IMG/VR virus record: IMGVR_UViG_3300032675_000001
Coordinates: 1-64,000 of that record
Direction: 5' to 3' (one strand)
From: a virus
Length of the DNA stretch: 64,000 nucleotides
Below the pieces are notes generated by a model, which was not told where the DNA came from, made no database searches, and saw only the letters and a list, made by a program, of their open reading frames with translations. Of the stretch, positions 41,945 through 48,540 are shown piece after piece. Within the stretch, counting starts at the first letter, position 1; each line of letters opens with the position of its first letter. The position numbers were made by a program, and so were the translations under genes.

Positions 41945-42781
41945 TTAGTAGTCCAACTTCTTTATTGTAAATGGATACTGTGCTTCCTTATAAAAAGCCT
42001 TACGTTGCGTTAGGTGTCTCTTTGCAAACTTGCAGGTACTTGTTAGGTCCCAAATCTGCACAAAATCCTTGTCTTCCGCTTTTCTTACACCACGCCCAAT
42101 GCTCTGAATAACACGAACAAACGACTTACCAGGTTCAATAAGTACCAAGTTAAAGATACGAGGAATATTGATACCGACAGCCGCAACGCCATACGTGGCG
42201 ACAATAATCTTGTCATCACTCGTGGCCACTTCATCGTATTCTTCCTTTCTTTCTGTTAGTTTAGTGTTTCCGTTGACAAACACCGCGTTGTCCAATCGGC
42301 TCACTAACTCTTTTCCTGCATTCACACGGTCTACTAGGACCAACGTGTTGCCAGTTTTATTGATTTCTTTGATTAGAGAAGCCATCTTATCTAATCGCTT
42401 TTCATCTTCTAAGAGATGTTTGAGTTCAGCCTGATAGTTGGAAAACTCCTTGTTATCTTTCATCTGAATGATGTTTACGTGGCAGTTAGCCAGAACTCCC
42501 TTATCCTGTAGTTCTTTTGCGCCAAGCTTTCCGACAACTGGACCAAGAGATACTAACAGTGATACTTGATCCATCAAATCCTTTGGAATCGTCCCTGTCA
42601 ATCCCCAACGAATAGGTATGTCAGAAAACACTCCTGTTAGCATAGTCTTAAGTACATCGGCCTTTGCCATGTGGCAGTTGGAAACTACTGCTCCATCAAC
42701 TATGTAATTATGATCATTTTCAATATGGAGATTGAACACTTCGTCGGGTTTATCAATTTCAGTTTTTCTTATTAGCTTCAT
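41945..42781 (-). CDS. uvsW: UvsW helicase C-terminal half preceded by split-intein C-fragment
   Basis: 278 residues: a 35-residue intein C-fragment, then 243 residues of helicase. The C-extein begins CHMAKADVLKTM, completing the DExH box (VDE + CH). Then RWGLTGTIPK (motif III), VDRVNAGKELV (IV), ATYGVAAVGINIPR (V) and QSIGRGVRK (VI). UvsW unwinds branched DNA and R-loops in recombination-dependent replication. Its ATG lies 23 nt inside the endonuclease gene, with AAGGAAG upstream, so it is translationally coupled. Needs trans-splicing with the 43701-44717 product for activity. Confidence 0.9.
   Translation of the reverse strand: MKLIRKTEIDKPDEVFNLHIENDHNYIVDGAVVSNCHMAKADVLKTMLTGVFSDIPIRWGLTGTIPKDLMDQVSLLVSLGPVVGKLGAKELQDKGVLANCHVNIIQMKDNKEFSNYQAELKHLLEDEKRLDKMASLIKEINKTGNTLVLVDRVNAGKELVSRLDNAVFVNGNTKLTERKEEYDEVATSDDKIIVATYGVAAVGINIPRIFNLVLIEPGKSFVRVIQSIGRGVRKAEDKDFVQIWDLTSTCKFAKRHLTQRKAFYKEAQYPFTIKKLDY
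42677..42781 (-). other. split intein C-fragment (IntC, 35 aa)
   Basis: MKLIRKTEID...VFNLHIENDHNYIVDGAVVSN: a VFNLHIENDHNYIV block (C-terminal splicing block) with the terminal Asn, followed by Cys +1 of the extein (CHM). The fragment length is typical of natural split-intein C-parts. Confidence 0.9.
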
Positions 42782-43673
42782 ATAACTTCCTTATTTTTGT
42801 TGCGGTTTTTTCATCGAATCCGGAGAGGTCAGTGGGACAGCCATTAGTCAATAGCCATTCCTGTGTCACGATAATGACTCTAAAACCATTTTGGTTAGCC
42901 CACTCGTTGAGTGCAACTATTTTTGCGTCAAATATCTCACCTTTACATAACTCCGCCGGTTTCACTTCCGCTACCTGTTTGGTTTCATAGTCAACAAAAT
43001 CAGCTATGTATATTTTTCGATTACCGTTGATAGTGTATTCCAATCTCAACGTTTCATATTCTGCATCCGGATACATATACTGAAACAACGCTTCCCAGCT
43101 TGATCTATATTTCTTTCCGTTAAATTCTGCTGCCCAATGCGTATTTCGATTGTTAGAATTTGGGGTAAAGTCTCCGGCTAATATTTTAGCTTTCATCACA
43201 TCTGACCGGTGTTGTTTATCTTGGTCAGACATTTTTACACCATGCATTCCGTTTGCTTCCCCGCTATTTGCTCGGGAGGCGATGCGGCTATCGGTGTGTT
43301 TAGTCAACCCCTTTGCCCATGAAGTTTGGAGTCCGGTCTTTCCTTTATTCCATGGCACTCCTGTATTTAAATTGCGGCTACTAAGTTCAGGATGTAGTTT
43401 ATGGACTGCTTCACCACCAATTGCGGCAAGCTTGGCCTTTATTTCCCGATCGGTTATCAATCCAGCGAGAAGCAAATCCATGTTCTTCACCCAAAGATCA
43501 GTCTTGATATTCATCACTCTCTTTTTGAACTTGCCAAACTCGGGCTGTATTAATATCTCGCCAGTTGATAATTCTAATGTTGCTTTTCCAAAATCAACTA
43601 CCCTTACCCGTTGGTCATATGTTTCTAGTCGTCCATTTAATCGGACTTTCCATTGTTCATATGTAATTTTCAT
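42759..43673 (-). CDS. PD-(D/E)XK homing endonuclease inside fractured UvsW gene
   Basis: 304 residues from MKITYEQWKV (AGGAG 5 nt upstream; an ATG 7 codons earlier sits only 3 nt after CATAAATA). N-terminal half: VKNMDLLLAGLITDREIKAK, then NUMOD-type NTGVPWNKGKTG and EANGMHGVKMSDQ. C-terminal nuclease domain: YRSSWEALFQYM, IYIADFVDYE, VAEVKPAE, then EWANQNGFRVIIVTQEW. The E...D...E-x-K order matches gp4-like nucleases. It lies between the two halves of the split intein and likely cleaves intein-free uvsW. Confidence 0.85.
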   Translation of the reverse strand: MKITYEQWKVRLNGRLETYDQRVRVVDFGKATLELSTGEILIQPEFGKFKKRVMNIKTDLWVKNMDLLLAGLITDREIKAKLAAIGGEAVHKLHPELSSRNLNTGVPWNKGKTGLQTSWAKGLTKHTDSRIASRANSGEANGMHGVKMSDQDKQHRSDVMKAKILAGDFTPNSNNRNTHWAAEFNGKKYRSSWEALFQYMYPDAEYETLRLEYTINGNRKIYIADFVDYETKQVAEVKPAELCKGEIFDAKIVALNEWANQNGFRVIIVTQEWLLTNGCPTDLSGFDEKTATKIRKLYEANKKN

Positions 43674-43700
43674 AAATACTCCTGCCTTAGCCATATGTAT

Positions 43701-44717
43701 TTATGTTTTGTTTACGATTTCGTGATTTTCAGTAAGTTCGTCTGCCCGACACCATCCTAGGTTTGTTAGAAACTTATGATTTCCGGTAACCCTAATTACA
43801 CTTCCATTATCAAATTCCATTTCATACATTTTTTCAGTGGAAGATATTGTAAGATTCCGGTGTTGTTTTACTACTGTATCTTCCTTAAAGATTCCGGACT
43901 GTTCGCAATAATTGATTATTTTATCTCCAACTTTAACGTCCTTGATTGGTAGATGCCCATTCGGGGTTAGCACTCTGGCTTCTCCATCAAAACATTCGTC
44001 AACCATCACACATACAACGTCTTCAAAAAAGAATTCGTCCATTTCTGGATCAGCATCTTCATCCTTAACCGATTTGAATAGGTTATTTAGAGATTGCCAT
44101 GTGCAAATGGTATGTGTCTTACCGTATTCTTTACGATCACCAAAGTAGACACCCACATCTAGTCCAAGATTGATGTAGTCTGCCTCTGTTTGCACCACCA
44201 GAGACTTGTTAGGGACGATTACAAGCGATCTACCATATCTTTCTATACATTGTGATAGTCCAGCAGTGATAAGCGTCTTACCGGCTCCTGTGGCAACTTC
44301 TTGCAATGCCTGTGGATTAGATAAAAAGGTGTTAATAATCTCAACCTGATAGTCTCGCAATAAGATTGGTTTTCCTTCTGCTGGATGACCCTTTGGCCAT
44401 AGTGTTTCAGCGAAGGTATCTTCTTTGATCAAATCAAATTCTAGGTCTTGACGGCTGCGATGATCTTCCAACTCAATATCATAATCATGATCTATCAAAT
44501 ATGGAATGATCTGATCTAACAGGTTGAGATATGTGCTTCCGGCTAGAGAGAAGTAACTTACTTTTCCGTTCCACCTACCAAGTCTTACGGCAGGTAAAAA
44601 TCTTGCACCTGGTTTTTCGTACTCAAACTTTTTTGTTAATGCTCTTCGGACATCTAGTTCAAGTCCTTCTATTTTTACATTAACTTCATCTTTGATTATT
44701 ATTTTTGCTTCTCTCAT
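43701..44717 (-). CDS. uvsW: UvsW helicase N-terminal half fused to split-intein N-fragment
   Basis: 338 residues: 241 residues of UvsW, then 97 residues of intein. Helicase Q-motif/dsDNA-binding region at 35-60, RDYQVEIINTFL (121-132), Walker A ATGAGKT (142-148), CTWQSLNN (Ic). It breaks at VCVMVDE (235-241), the first half of the DExH box. Joined product would be 484 aa (T4 UvsW about 500). The start overlaps the stop of the HARP-like gene (ATGA). Confidence 0.92.
   Translation of the reverse strand: MREAKIIIKDEVNVKIEGLELDVRRALTKKFEYEKPGARFLPAVRLGRWNGKVSYFSLAGSTYLNLLDQIIPYLIDHDYDIELEDHRSRQDLEFDLIKEDTFAETLWPKGHPAEGKPILLRDYQVEIINTFLSNPQALQEVATGAGKTLITAGLSQCIERYGRSLVIVPNKSLVVQTEADYINLGLDVGVYFGDRKEYGKTHTICTWQSLNNLFKSVKDEDADPEMDEFFFEDVVCVMVDECFDGEARVLTPNGHLPIKDVKVGDKIINYCEQSGIFKEDTVVKQHRNLTISSTEKMYEMEFDNGSVIRVTGNHKFLTNLGWCRADELTENHEIVNKT
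43704..43994 (-). other. split intein N-fragment (IntN, 97 aa)
   Basis: Starts with Cys1 (CFDGEARVLTPNGHLP), block A; IKDVKVGDKIIN continues it; block B is VTGNHKFLTNLGWCRADEL with the conserved His. Ends ENHEIVNKT and a stop codon, so the polypeptide is truncated where a contiguous intein would continue into an endonuclease domain. Confidence 0.9.
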
Positions 44718-45700
44718 TTTACCTCTATTGGACGTGAATCTTTGACGATGATCATCTTATCAATGCGCGTAACAGAAGGAGGATTATCATAAACGGATAC
44801 GCACATTTGCTGTTCATCATCACTTGTTGCTGTTCGGAAACCGTTGGAAATAGTTATATCGGCTTTAGTCATTGATTCCCTGATTTGTTTACCAAGCATA
44901 CCATGTGCAAGGCCCCTGCCAAACACTATTTTGCTGCAACCAAGCCCCGTGATCATAGATGCCAGTGTTTCTGCCTCAGCAGCCTCAACGTATGTCGTTT
45001 GCTCTGCAGCAAACTTTAGAAATGGATCATGGTCAACCAACACGGGATCAACCCTGATTCCAAGCTGACTAAGTTTATACAGCGTCATTGGCTCAAGATT
45101 TAGCTCCATGTCACCTATCACATCTGCAAGTACAGATGACATTGCGGCAATCATTAGTTTGCCATTGACCGATGTAAGTGTCGGATTCCAGACCTGAGCA
45201 TCATACTGCTTCAAGTCTTCCAGAATCTGGTTAATGTTTTCACAGAACTGGACCGTTGAAAAATGTTTGTACAGTTCGGTTACAGCAATTTTGAGTGCAG
45301 TTGTTCTAAACGGAGACGTATAAAGTTTACGTTCCTTGTTCCACTGAAAAGTGTTGCTGGGAATTTCCCTAAATTTGGTAATGAAAGTCTTGTTAAACGG
45401 AACACGAATAGTGATGTCATCATCTACGATGCTCACTACTGCTCCGGTATATTCTGGTGTGCTTTGAACAACCATAGACTTCCACGGAAGAGCAATGACT
45501 GTCTTCCCATCAATACCCTGCTTGGTCATCTGCTTATTATATTTAGTTACCAGACGATCAAACAAATCTGCCTGATTGGATGTAACTCTATTATCATTGT
45601 GAATCATCGTCTGCAAGTTTGCAAGAAACTTGTAGTCATATTGGCTTAGACTAATCTTCCCCTGCAGGAAAAAGTAGAGCAGTTGTTCTTTCGTTTCCAT
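44714..45700 (-). CDS. HARP-domain-like protein coupled to UvsW
   Basis: 328 residues. Residues 90-140 (DDDITIRVPFNKTFITKFRE, NTFQWNKERKLYTSPFR) resemble the HARP domain that precedes SNF2-type annealing helicases such as SMARCAL1. Helical and mixed regions follow (VEAAEAETLASMITGLGCSK). ATGA overlap with uvsW suggests a partner that directs the helicase to branched DNA; the assignment is by pattern only. Early promoter with leaderless geometry and a terminator just upstream. Confidence 0.55.
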   Translation of the reverse strand: METKEQLLYFFLQGKISLSQYDYKFLANLQTMIHNDNRVTSNQADLFDRLVTKYNKQMTKQGIDGKTVIALPWKSMVVQSTPEYTGAVVSIVDDDITIRVPFNKTFITKFREIPSNTFQWNKERKLYTSPFRTTALKIAVTELYKHFSTVQFCENINQILEDLKQYDAQVWNPTLTSVNGKLMIAAMSSVLADVIGDMELNLEPMTLYKLSQLGIRVDPVLVDHDPFLKFAAEQTTYVEAAEAETLASMITGLGCSKIVFGRGLAHGMLGKQIRESMTKADITISNGFRTATSDDEQQMCVSVYDNPPSVTRIDKMIIVKDSRPIEVK

Positions 45701-45706
45701 TGTATC

Positions 45707-45734
45707 ACTATATCATAATCTGTAGCAAAAGCAA
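45707..45734 (-). promoter_or_regulatory. early promoter TTGCTT-16-TATAGT, leaderless geometry
   Basis: TTGCTT (45729-45734), 16 bp, TATAGT (45707-45712), 6 nt, ATG at 45700. Confidence 0.55.
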
Positions 45735-45735
45735 G

Positions 45736-45764
45736 AAAAAAGGGGAAGACCTAAGCCTCCCCCT
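45736..45764 (-). terminator. rho-independent terminator
   Basis: On minus: GGGGAGG / CTTCCCC stem (one G-U pair), 7-nt loop, then TTTTTT. Ends the operon of the 57-aa and AAA-ATPase genes. Confidence 0.85.
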
Positions 45765-45799
45765 GAGTTTACCACCGAAATGGTCTGGTGGAGAGAAAT

Positions 45800-45973
45800 T
45801 TAGAGTTTTTGGCGAATACGTACTGTCTCAAAGAGTGCAATAAGGGCGATGCAAAACGCTATGTGATCCATGCTTCCCCATTGACCACTGAAAATCCTGA
45901 TGACTGCTTCCAGTACAAAAACTTGCCATATGGTCCAGAGCCACGCAATAACAAACTTAATCTCGTCTTTCAT
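45800..45973 (-). CDS. 57-aa membrane protein, two transmembrane segments
   Basis: Starts MKDEIKFVIAWLWTIWQVFV; two hydrophobic segments (residues 7-27 and 37-50, HIAFCIALIALF) around a short loop, basic end VRIRQKL. AGGGG lies 8 nt upstream of the ATG, right after the AAA-ATPase stop. The plus-strand frame over it is antisense. Likely an inner-membrane protein; function unknown. Confidence 0.65.
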   Translation of the reverse strand: MKDEIKFVIAWLWTIWQVFVLEAVIRIFSGQWGSMDHIAFCIALIALFETVRIRQKL

Positions 45974-45984
45974 TTCATTTCCCC

Positions 45985-47016
45985 TTAGCGCCGACGCATG
46001 ACAGTGGTTTCTGCCAGTGCGCGCCAGTTCTTGGGCGACACCTTCACGAGATCAGCGATCTTGAGAGCAGTACGAATAGACAGTTCACGCAACTTCGTGG
46101 AGTTCTCTTGCATGAAGTCAAGAACTTCCTGCCCTTCGTTTTCCATAAAGTTGTAGTCTCCAAACAGGCCACCATCACTATCACGGTGAACCTGCTTGAT
46201 ACGCAGCATCTTATCGCGTTCCGAGTCAATCGTCAGGTCAATAAAGTGACAACGCGATTCGAGTGCTTCAAGGTGATCTTGAAGCTTCTTGGAGCGAACA
46301 TTTTCAAACTTGAGGTTCGTAATGAAGATAGCCGAACCATTGAAGTTGAAGCTATTGGGAATACCTTCATCACGCAGCAGGCGCGAATCCGAATTCCAGC
46401 AAATACGCCGCCGCTTGCCGCTATCCAGTGCTGCCTTGAGGATGTTCAGTGACAGTTCATCAGCGAAGACGCTATCACAGTCATCAAACACCAGAACATT
46501 CTTCTTATCGCTATACTTGTAAAGCTGTGCATACAGACCCAGAGCGGTCATTGCACCCTTGACAACGTTGTGACGCAGCTTGTTTCCGGCAATCTGATCA
46601 AACATTGCAGACTTTTCAAGCTGCTGTTCAACCCCGAACGACTTGCCAACGCCCGGAGGACCCGAAACGATCATCGCACGAACATCGCCACGAATACACG
46701 CAGCGGCCATATCATCAAGAATTTGAAAACGAGAAGAGATGCGATCCATCGCTTCTTCGTCAGTCTCAGTCACCACAGGCTTTTTGCCTGCCTTCGCGAC
46801 CGGAGTATCATCAACAGGACCGTCAATGATTTCATAATGAGAAGTACTATCCACTTTAATCCTTACTTTGTTACAATCCACGGGAAACTTGTTGTCATTC
46901 AGAACGGTAATGAAAGAACCATGAACACCGTCTTGAATACCTTTGAGCATCACGAACTCCCGATTGATAACCGGCTTGCCGCGAAACTCACCATACTTTA
47001 CGATAATGTTGGTCAT
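45985..47016 (-). CDS. AAA-family ATPase
   Basis: 343 residues. N-terminal 100 residues unknown; Walker A SGPPGVGKS (118-126); Walker B NVLVFDDCDSVF; sensor-like AIFITNLKF; arginine-rich ALESRCHFIDLTID. C-terminal helical domain ending RTALKIADLVKV. It is not a gp44-type clamp loader by sequence. In phages such ATPases may remodel proteins or DNA. Ribosome binding site AGGAG is part of an inverted repeat (47022-47062). Confidence 0.75.
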   Translation of the reverse strand: MTNIIVKYGEFRGKPVINREFVMLKGIQDGVHGSFITVLNDNKFPVDCNKVRIKVDSTSHYEIIDGPVDDTPVAKAGKKPVVTETDEEAMDRISSRFQILDDMAAACIRGDVRAMIVSGPPGVGKSFGVEQQLEKSAMFDQIAGNKLRHNVVKGAMTALGLYAQLYKYSDKKNVLVFDDCDSVFADELSLNILKAALDSGKRRRICWNSDSRLLRDEGIPNSFNFNGSAIFITNLKFENVRSKKLQDHLEALESRCHFIDLTIDSERDKMLRIKQVHRDSDGGLFGDYNFMENEGQEVLDFMQENSTKLRELSIRTALKIADLVKVSPKNWRALAETTVMRRR

Positions 47017-47021
47017 AACAA

Positions 47022-47074
47022 TCTCCTGTGTGTTTGGTGAGGCAATCTCTACACACAGGAGATTATGTTGTCAA
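47022..47074 (-). promoter_or_regulatory. early promoter overlapping an RBS-masking inverted repeat
   Basis: TTGACA (47069-47074), 17 bp, TAGAGA (47046-47051). A perfect 12-bp inverted repeat: TCTCCTGTGTGT at 47051-47062 (minus, in the spacer) and ACACACAGGAGA at 47022-47033, which contains the AGGAG of the ATPase gene. RNA from this promoter lacks the 5' arm; read-through RNA from the kinase gene has both and would be masked. Confidence 0.65.
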
Positions 47075-47561
47075 GCAGAAAAACAGTAATCTTTGAAAAA
47101 CCTTCCTCTTCGGTTGGAAGGGTCAAAGACTTAACCATAGTCCCCAGTACATGCTGAGGAATAGTCTTGCCTTTACGAGAGTTTAGCCTGCGTTCCCACT
47201 CATCCTGTTCAGGAGTCGGAAACACCACTGCTTCAAACGTGTATCCATGATTCTTAAAGAAATCAATAAACCTCTTACGAGACTTTACCGACAGATTAGT
47301 GCGATCAATGATCACGCTTTCACCATTTTCTGCACACTCAGTAGCATAGTCCCACATGACCTTTTCAGCAAACCCAACGAGTTCCTTGAATCCCTGATCA
47401 TACGTGTAGCCATACTGGTGTGCTACTTCCTCAATGATCTTGTCAGTGGAAAGCACCACATCATGGCCACGCTTGAACACGTTTTCCACCCTACGCTGAG
47501 CAGTCCACGTGGACTTCCCAGAGCCAGGCACACCGACAAGAATAGTACAGGTCTTAGTCAT
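47049..47561 (-). CDS. polynucleotide 5'-kinase (RNA repair)
   Basis: 170 residues, kinase domain only (T4 Pnkp has an added 3'-phosphatase). Walker A GVPGSGKST (10-18), LSTDKIIEE, VIIDRTNLS (motif for the substrate lid) and R-rich WERRLNSRKG. It would phosphorylate 5'-OH RNA or DNA ends, for example cleaved tRNA, for the ligase at 48533. A HNH endonuclease gene and a small gene lie between the two. Overlaps the 54-aa gene stop by ATGACTAA. Confidence 0.85.
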   Translation of the reverse strand: MTKTCTILVGVPGSGKSTWTAQRRVENVFKRGHDVVLSTDKIIEEVAHQYGYTYDQGFKELVGFAEKVMWDYATECAENGESVIIDRTNLSVKSRKRFIDFFKNHGYTFEAVVFPTPEQDEWERRLNSRKGKTIPQHVLGTMVKSLTLPTEEEGFSKITVFLLDNIISCV

Positions 47562-47718
47562 CTTCTTTTTCCTTCAATAGATTGCGAGTTCGTTCCACAA
47601 TACAGTTGCCTTTGTCTTCCAAAAAATGTGCCTGACAATAGCCGTGATGATCATGATGACATGGTTCATCGTGAATGTCAAGCCATTCTTGTAGCAGTTT
47701 GGTTAATTCGTTAGTCAT
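47554..47718 (-). CDS. 54-aa His/Cys-rich protein
   Basis: MTNELTKLLQEWLDIHDEPC then HHDHHGYCQAHFLED. The Cys/His cluster at residues 20-32 may bind a metal. The next gene's ATG overlaps its 3' end; an ATG one codon earlier is also possible. Function unknown. Confidence 0.6.
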   Translation of the reverse strand: MTNELTKLLQEWLDIHDEPCHHDHHGYCQAHFLEDKGNCIVERTRNLLKEKEDD

Positions 47719-47738
47719 CATAACTACCCTTCATTGTT

Positions 47739-47767
47739 TTTATATACAAAAATAATTCATATGTCAA
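47739..47767 (-). promoter_or_regulatory. early promoter TTGACA-17-TATAAA
   Basis: TTGACA (47762-47767), 17 bp, TATAAA (47739-47744); leader of about 15 nt with GGGT before the ATG at 47718. Confidence 0.75.
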
Positions 47768-47774
47768 GAAGAGA

Positions 47775-47815
47775 GATAAATAGTCGTGAGTCGCGGAAGC
47801 CCAATTCCCACTCAC
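47775..47815 (+). promoter_or_regulatory. endonuclease leader: late promoter plus 30-nt hairpin
   Basis: GATAAATA (47775-47782), then a hairpin 47786-47815: GTGAGT/ACTCAC outer stem, CGC bulge, GGAA/TTCC inner stem. It is followed by TCTAATGCT and AAGGAGCAATCAGC-ATG. The outer stem differs from GTAGTT/AACTAC by paired substitutions in both arms. Confidence 0.82.
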
Positions 47816-47841
47816 TCTAATGCTATGAAGGAGCAATCAGC

Positions 47842-48540
47842 ATGACTACTTATTCAAAAAACAGAACACCCAGCAAAATTTATCGTAAAATTTACGAAGA
47901 TTACTATGGTCCAATCCCAATAGATGCTGATGGAAAATCCTATGAAATTCATCATATAGACGGCAATCATAAAAATAACGACCCATCTAATTTAATCGCA
48001 GTATCTGCACAAGAACATTATGATATTCATTATTCCCAAGGCGATTGGGGAGCTTGCTGGTTAATGGCAGAAAGACTGAAGTTGTCATCAAAAGAAATAT
48101 CAGAATTGGCACGATTGGCGGCGAATAGAAGAGTAGAAAATGGAACTCACAACTTCCAAGATTCGGAGTCCCAGAGAGAAAAAGCACTGAGAATGGTCCG
48201 TGAAGGGACAAATGTTTTTGTTGGCGGCGAAATTCAACGCCAACACAATAGACGCAGAGTAAATGATGGTTCACACCATTTACTCAAACGTCCCGATGGA
48301 ACAAGTCACTCATCAGATAGAGTTAATGCAGGAACCCATAATTTTCAAGACAGCAAGTCTCAGCAGGAAAGAGCATTGAAAAGGGTTAAAAATAAAACTC
48401 ACAATTTTCAAAAAAGAGAAGGATATGAACATCCTTCAACGTCCGAAAAATGGTATTGCCATACTTGCAAAAAAGAAGGAAAGAATGCGGGAAGTAGAGG
48501 TAGATACCACAAAGGACATGAGGTTACTATAATTAAATAG
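47842..48540 (+). CDS. HNH homing endonuclease with tandem repeats and zinc finger
   Basis: 232 residues. HNH core at residues 10-70 (RKIYEDYYGPIPIDADGKSY, EIHHIDGNHKNNDPSN, QEHYDIHYSQGDW). Repeats VENGTHNFQDSES, VNDGSHHLLKRP, VNAGTHNFQDSKS, VKNKTHNFQKRE follow, then a finger CHTCKKEGKNAGSRGRYHKGH (final Cys replaced by His). Antisense between kinase and RNA ligase, overlapping the ligase 3' end by 8 bp. Confidence 0.88.
   Translation: MTTYSKNRTPSKIYRKIYEDYYGPIPIDADGKSYEIHHIDGNHKNNDPSNLIAVSAQEHYDIHYSQGDWGACWLMAERLKLSSKEISELARLAANRRVENGTHNFQDSESQREKALRMVREGTNVFVGGEIQRQHNRRRVNDGSHHLLKRPDGTSHSSDRVNAGTHNFQDSKSQQERALKRVKNKTHNFQKREGYEHPSTSEKWYCHTCKKEGKNAGSRGRYHKGHEVTIIK

Noticed and set aside
43150-43725. 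191-codon plus-strand frame antisense to the intein endonuclease
   Set aside because: Shadow frame of a gene with clear nuclease motifs; composition is not protein-like.
45788-45988. 66-codon plus-strand frame
   Set aside because: The minus-strand 57-aa membrane protein in the same place has a ribosome binding site, operon position and terminator.
45985-47016. Clamp-loader large subunit gp44
   Set aside because: Walker motifs are present but the rest lacks gp44-type sensor and clamp-loader patterns; kept as a generic AAA ATPase.
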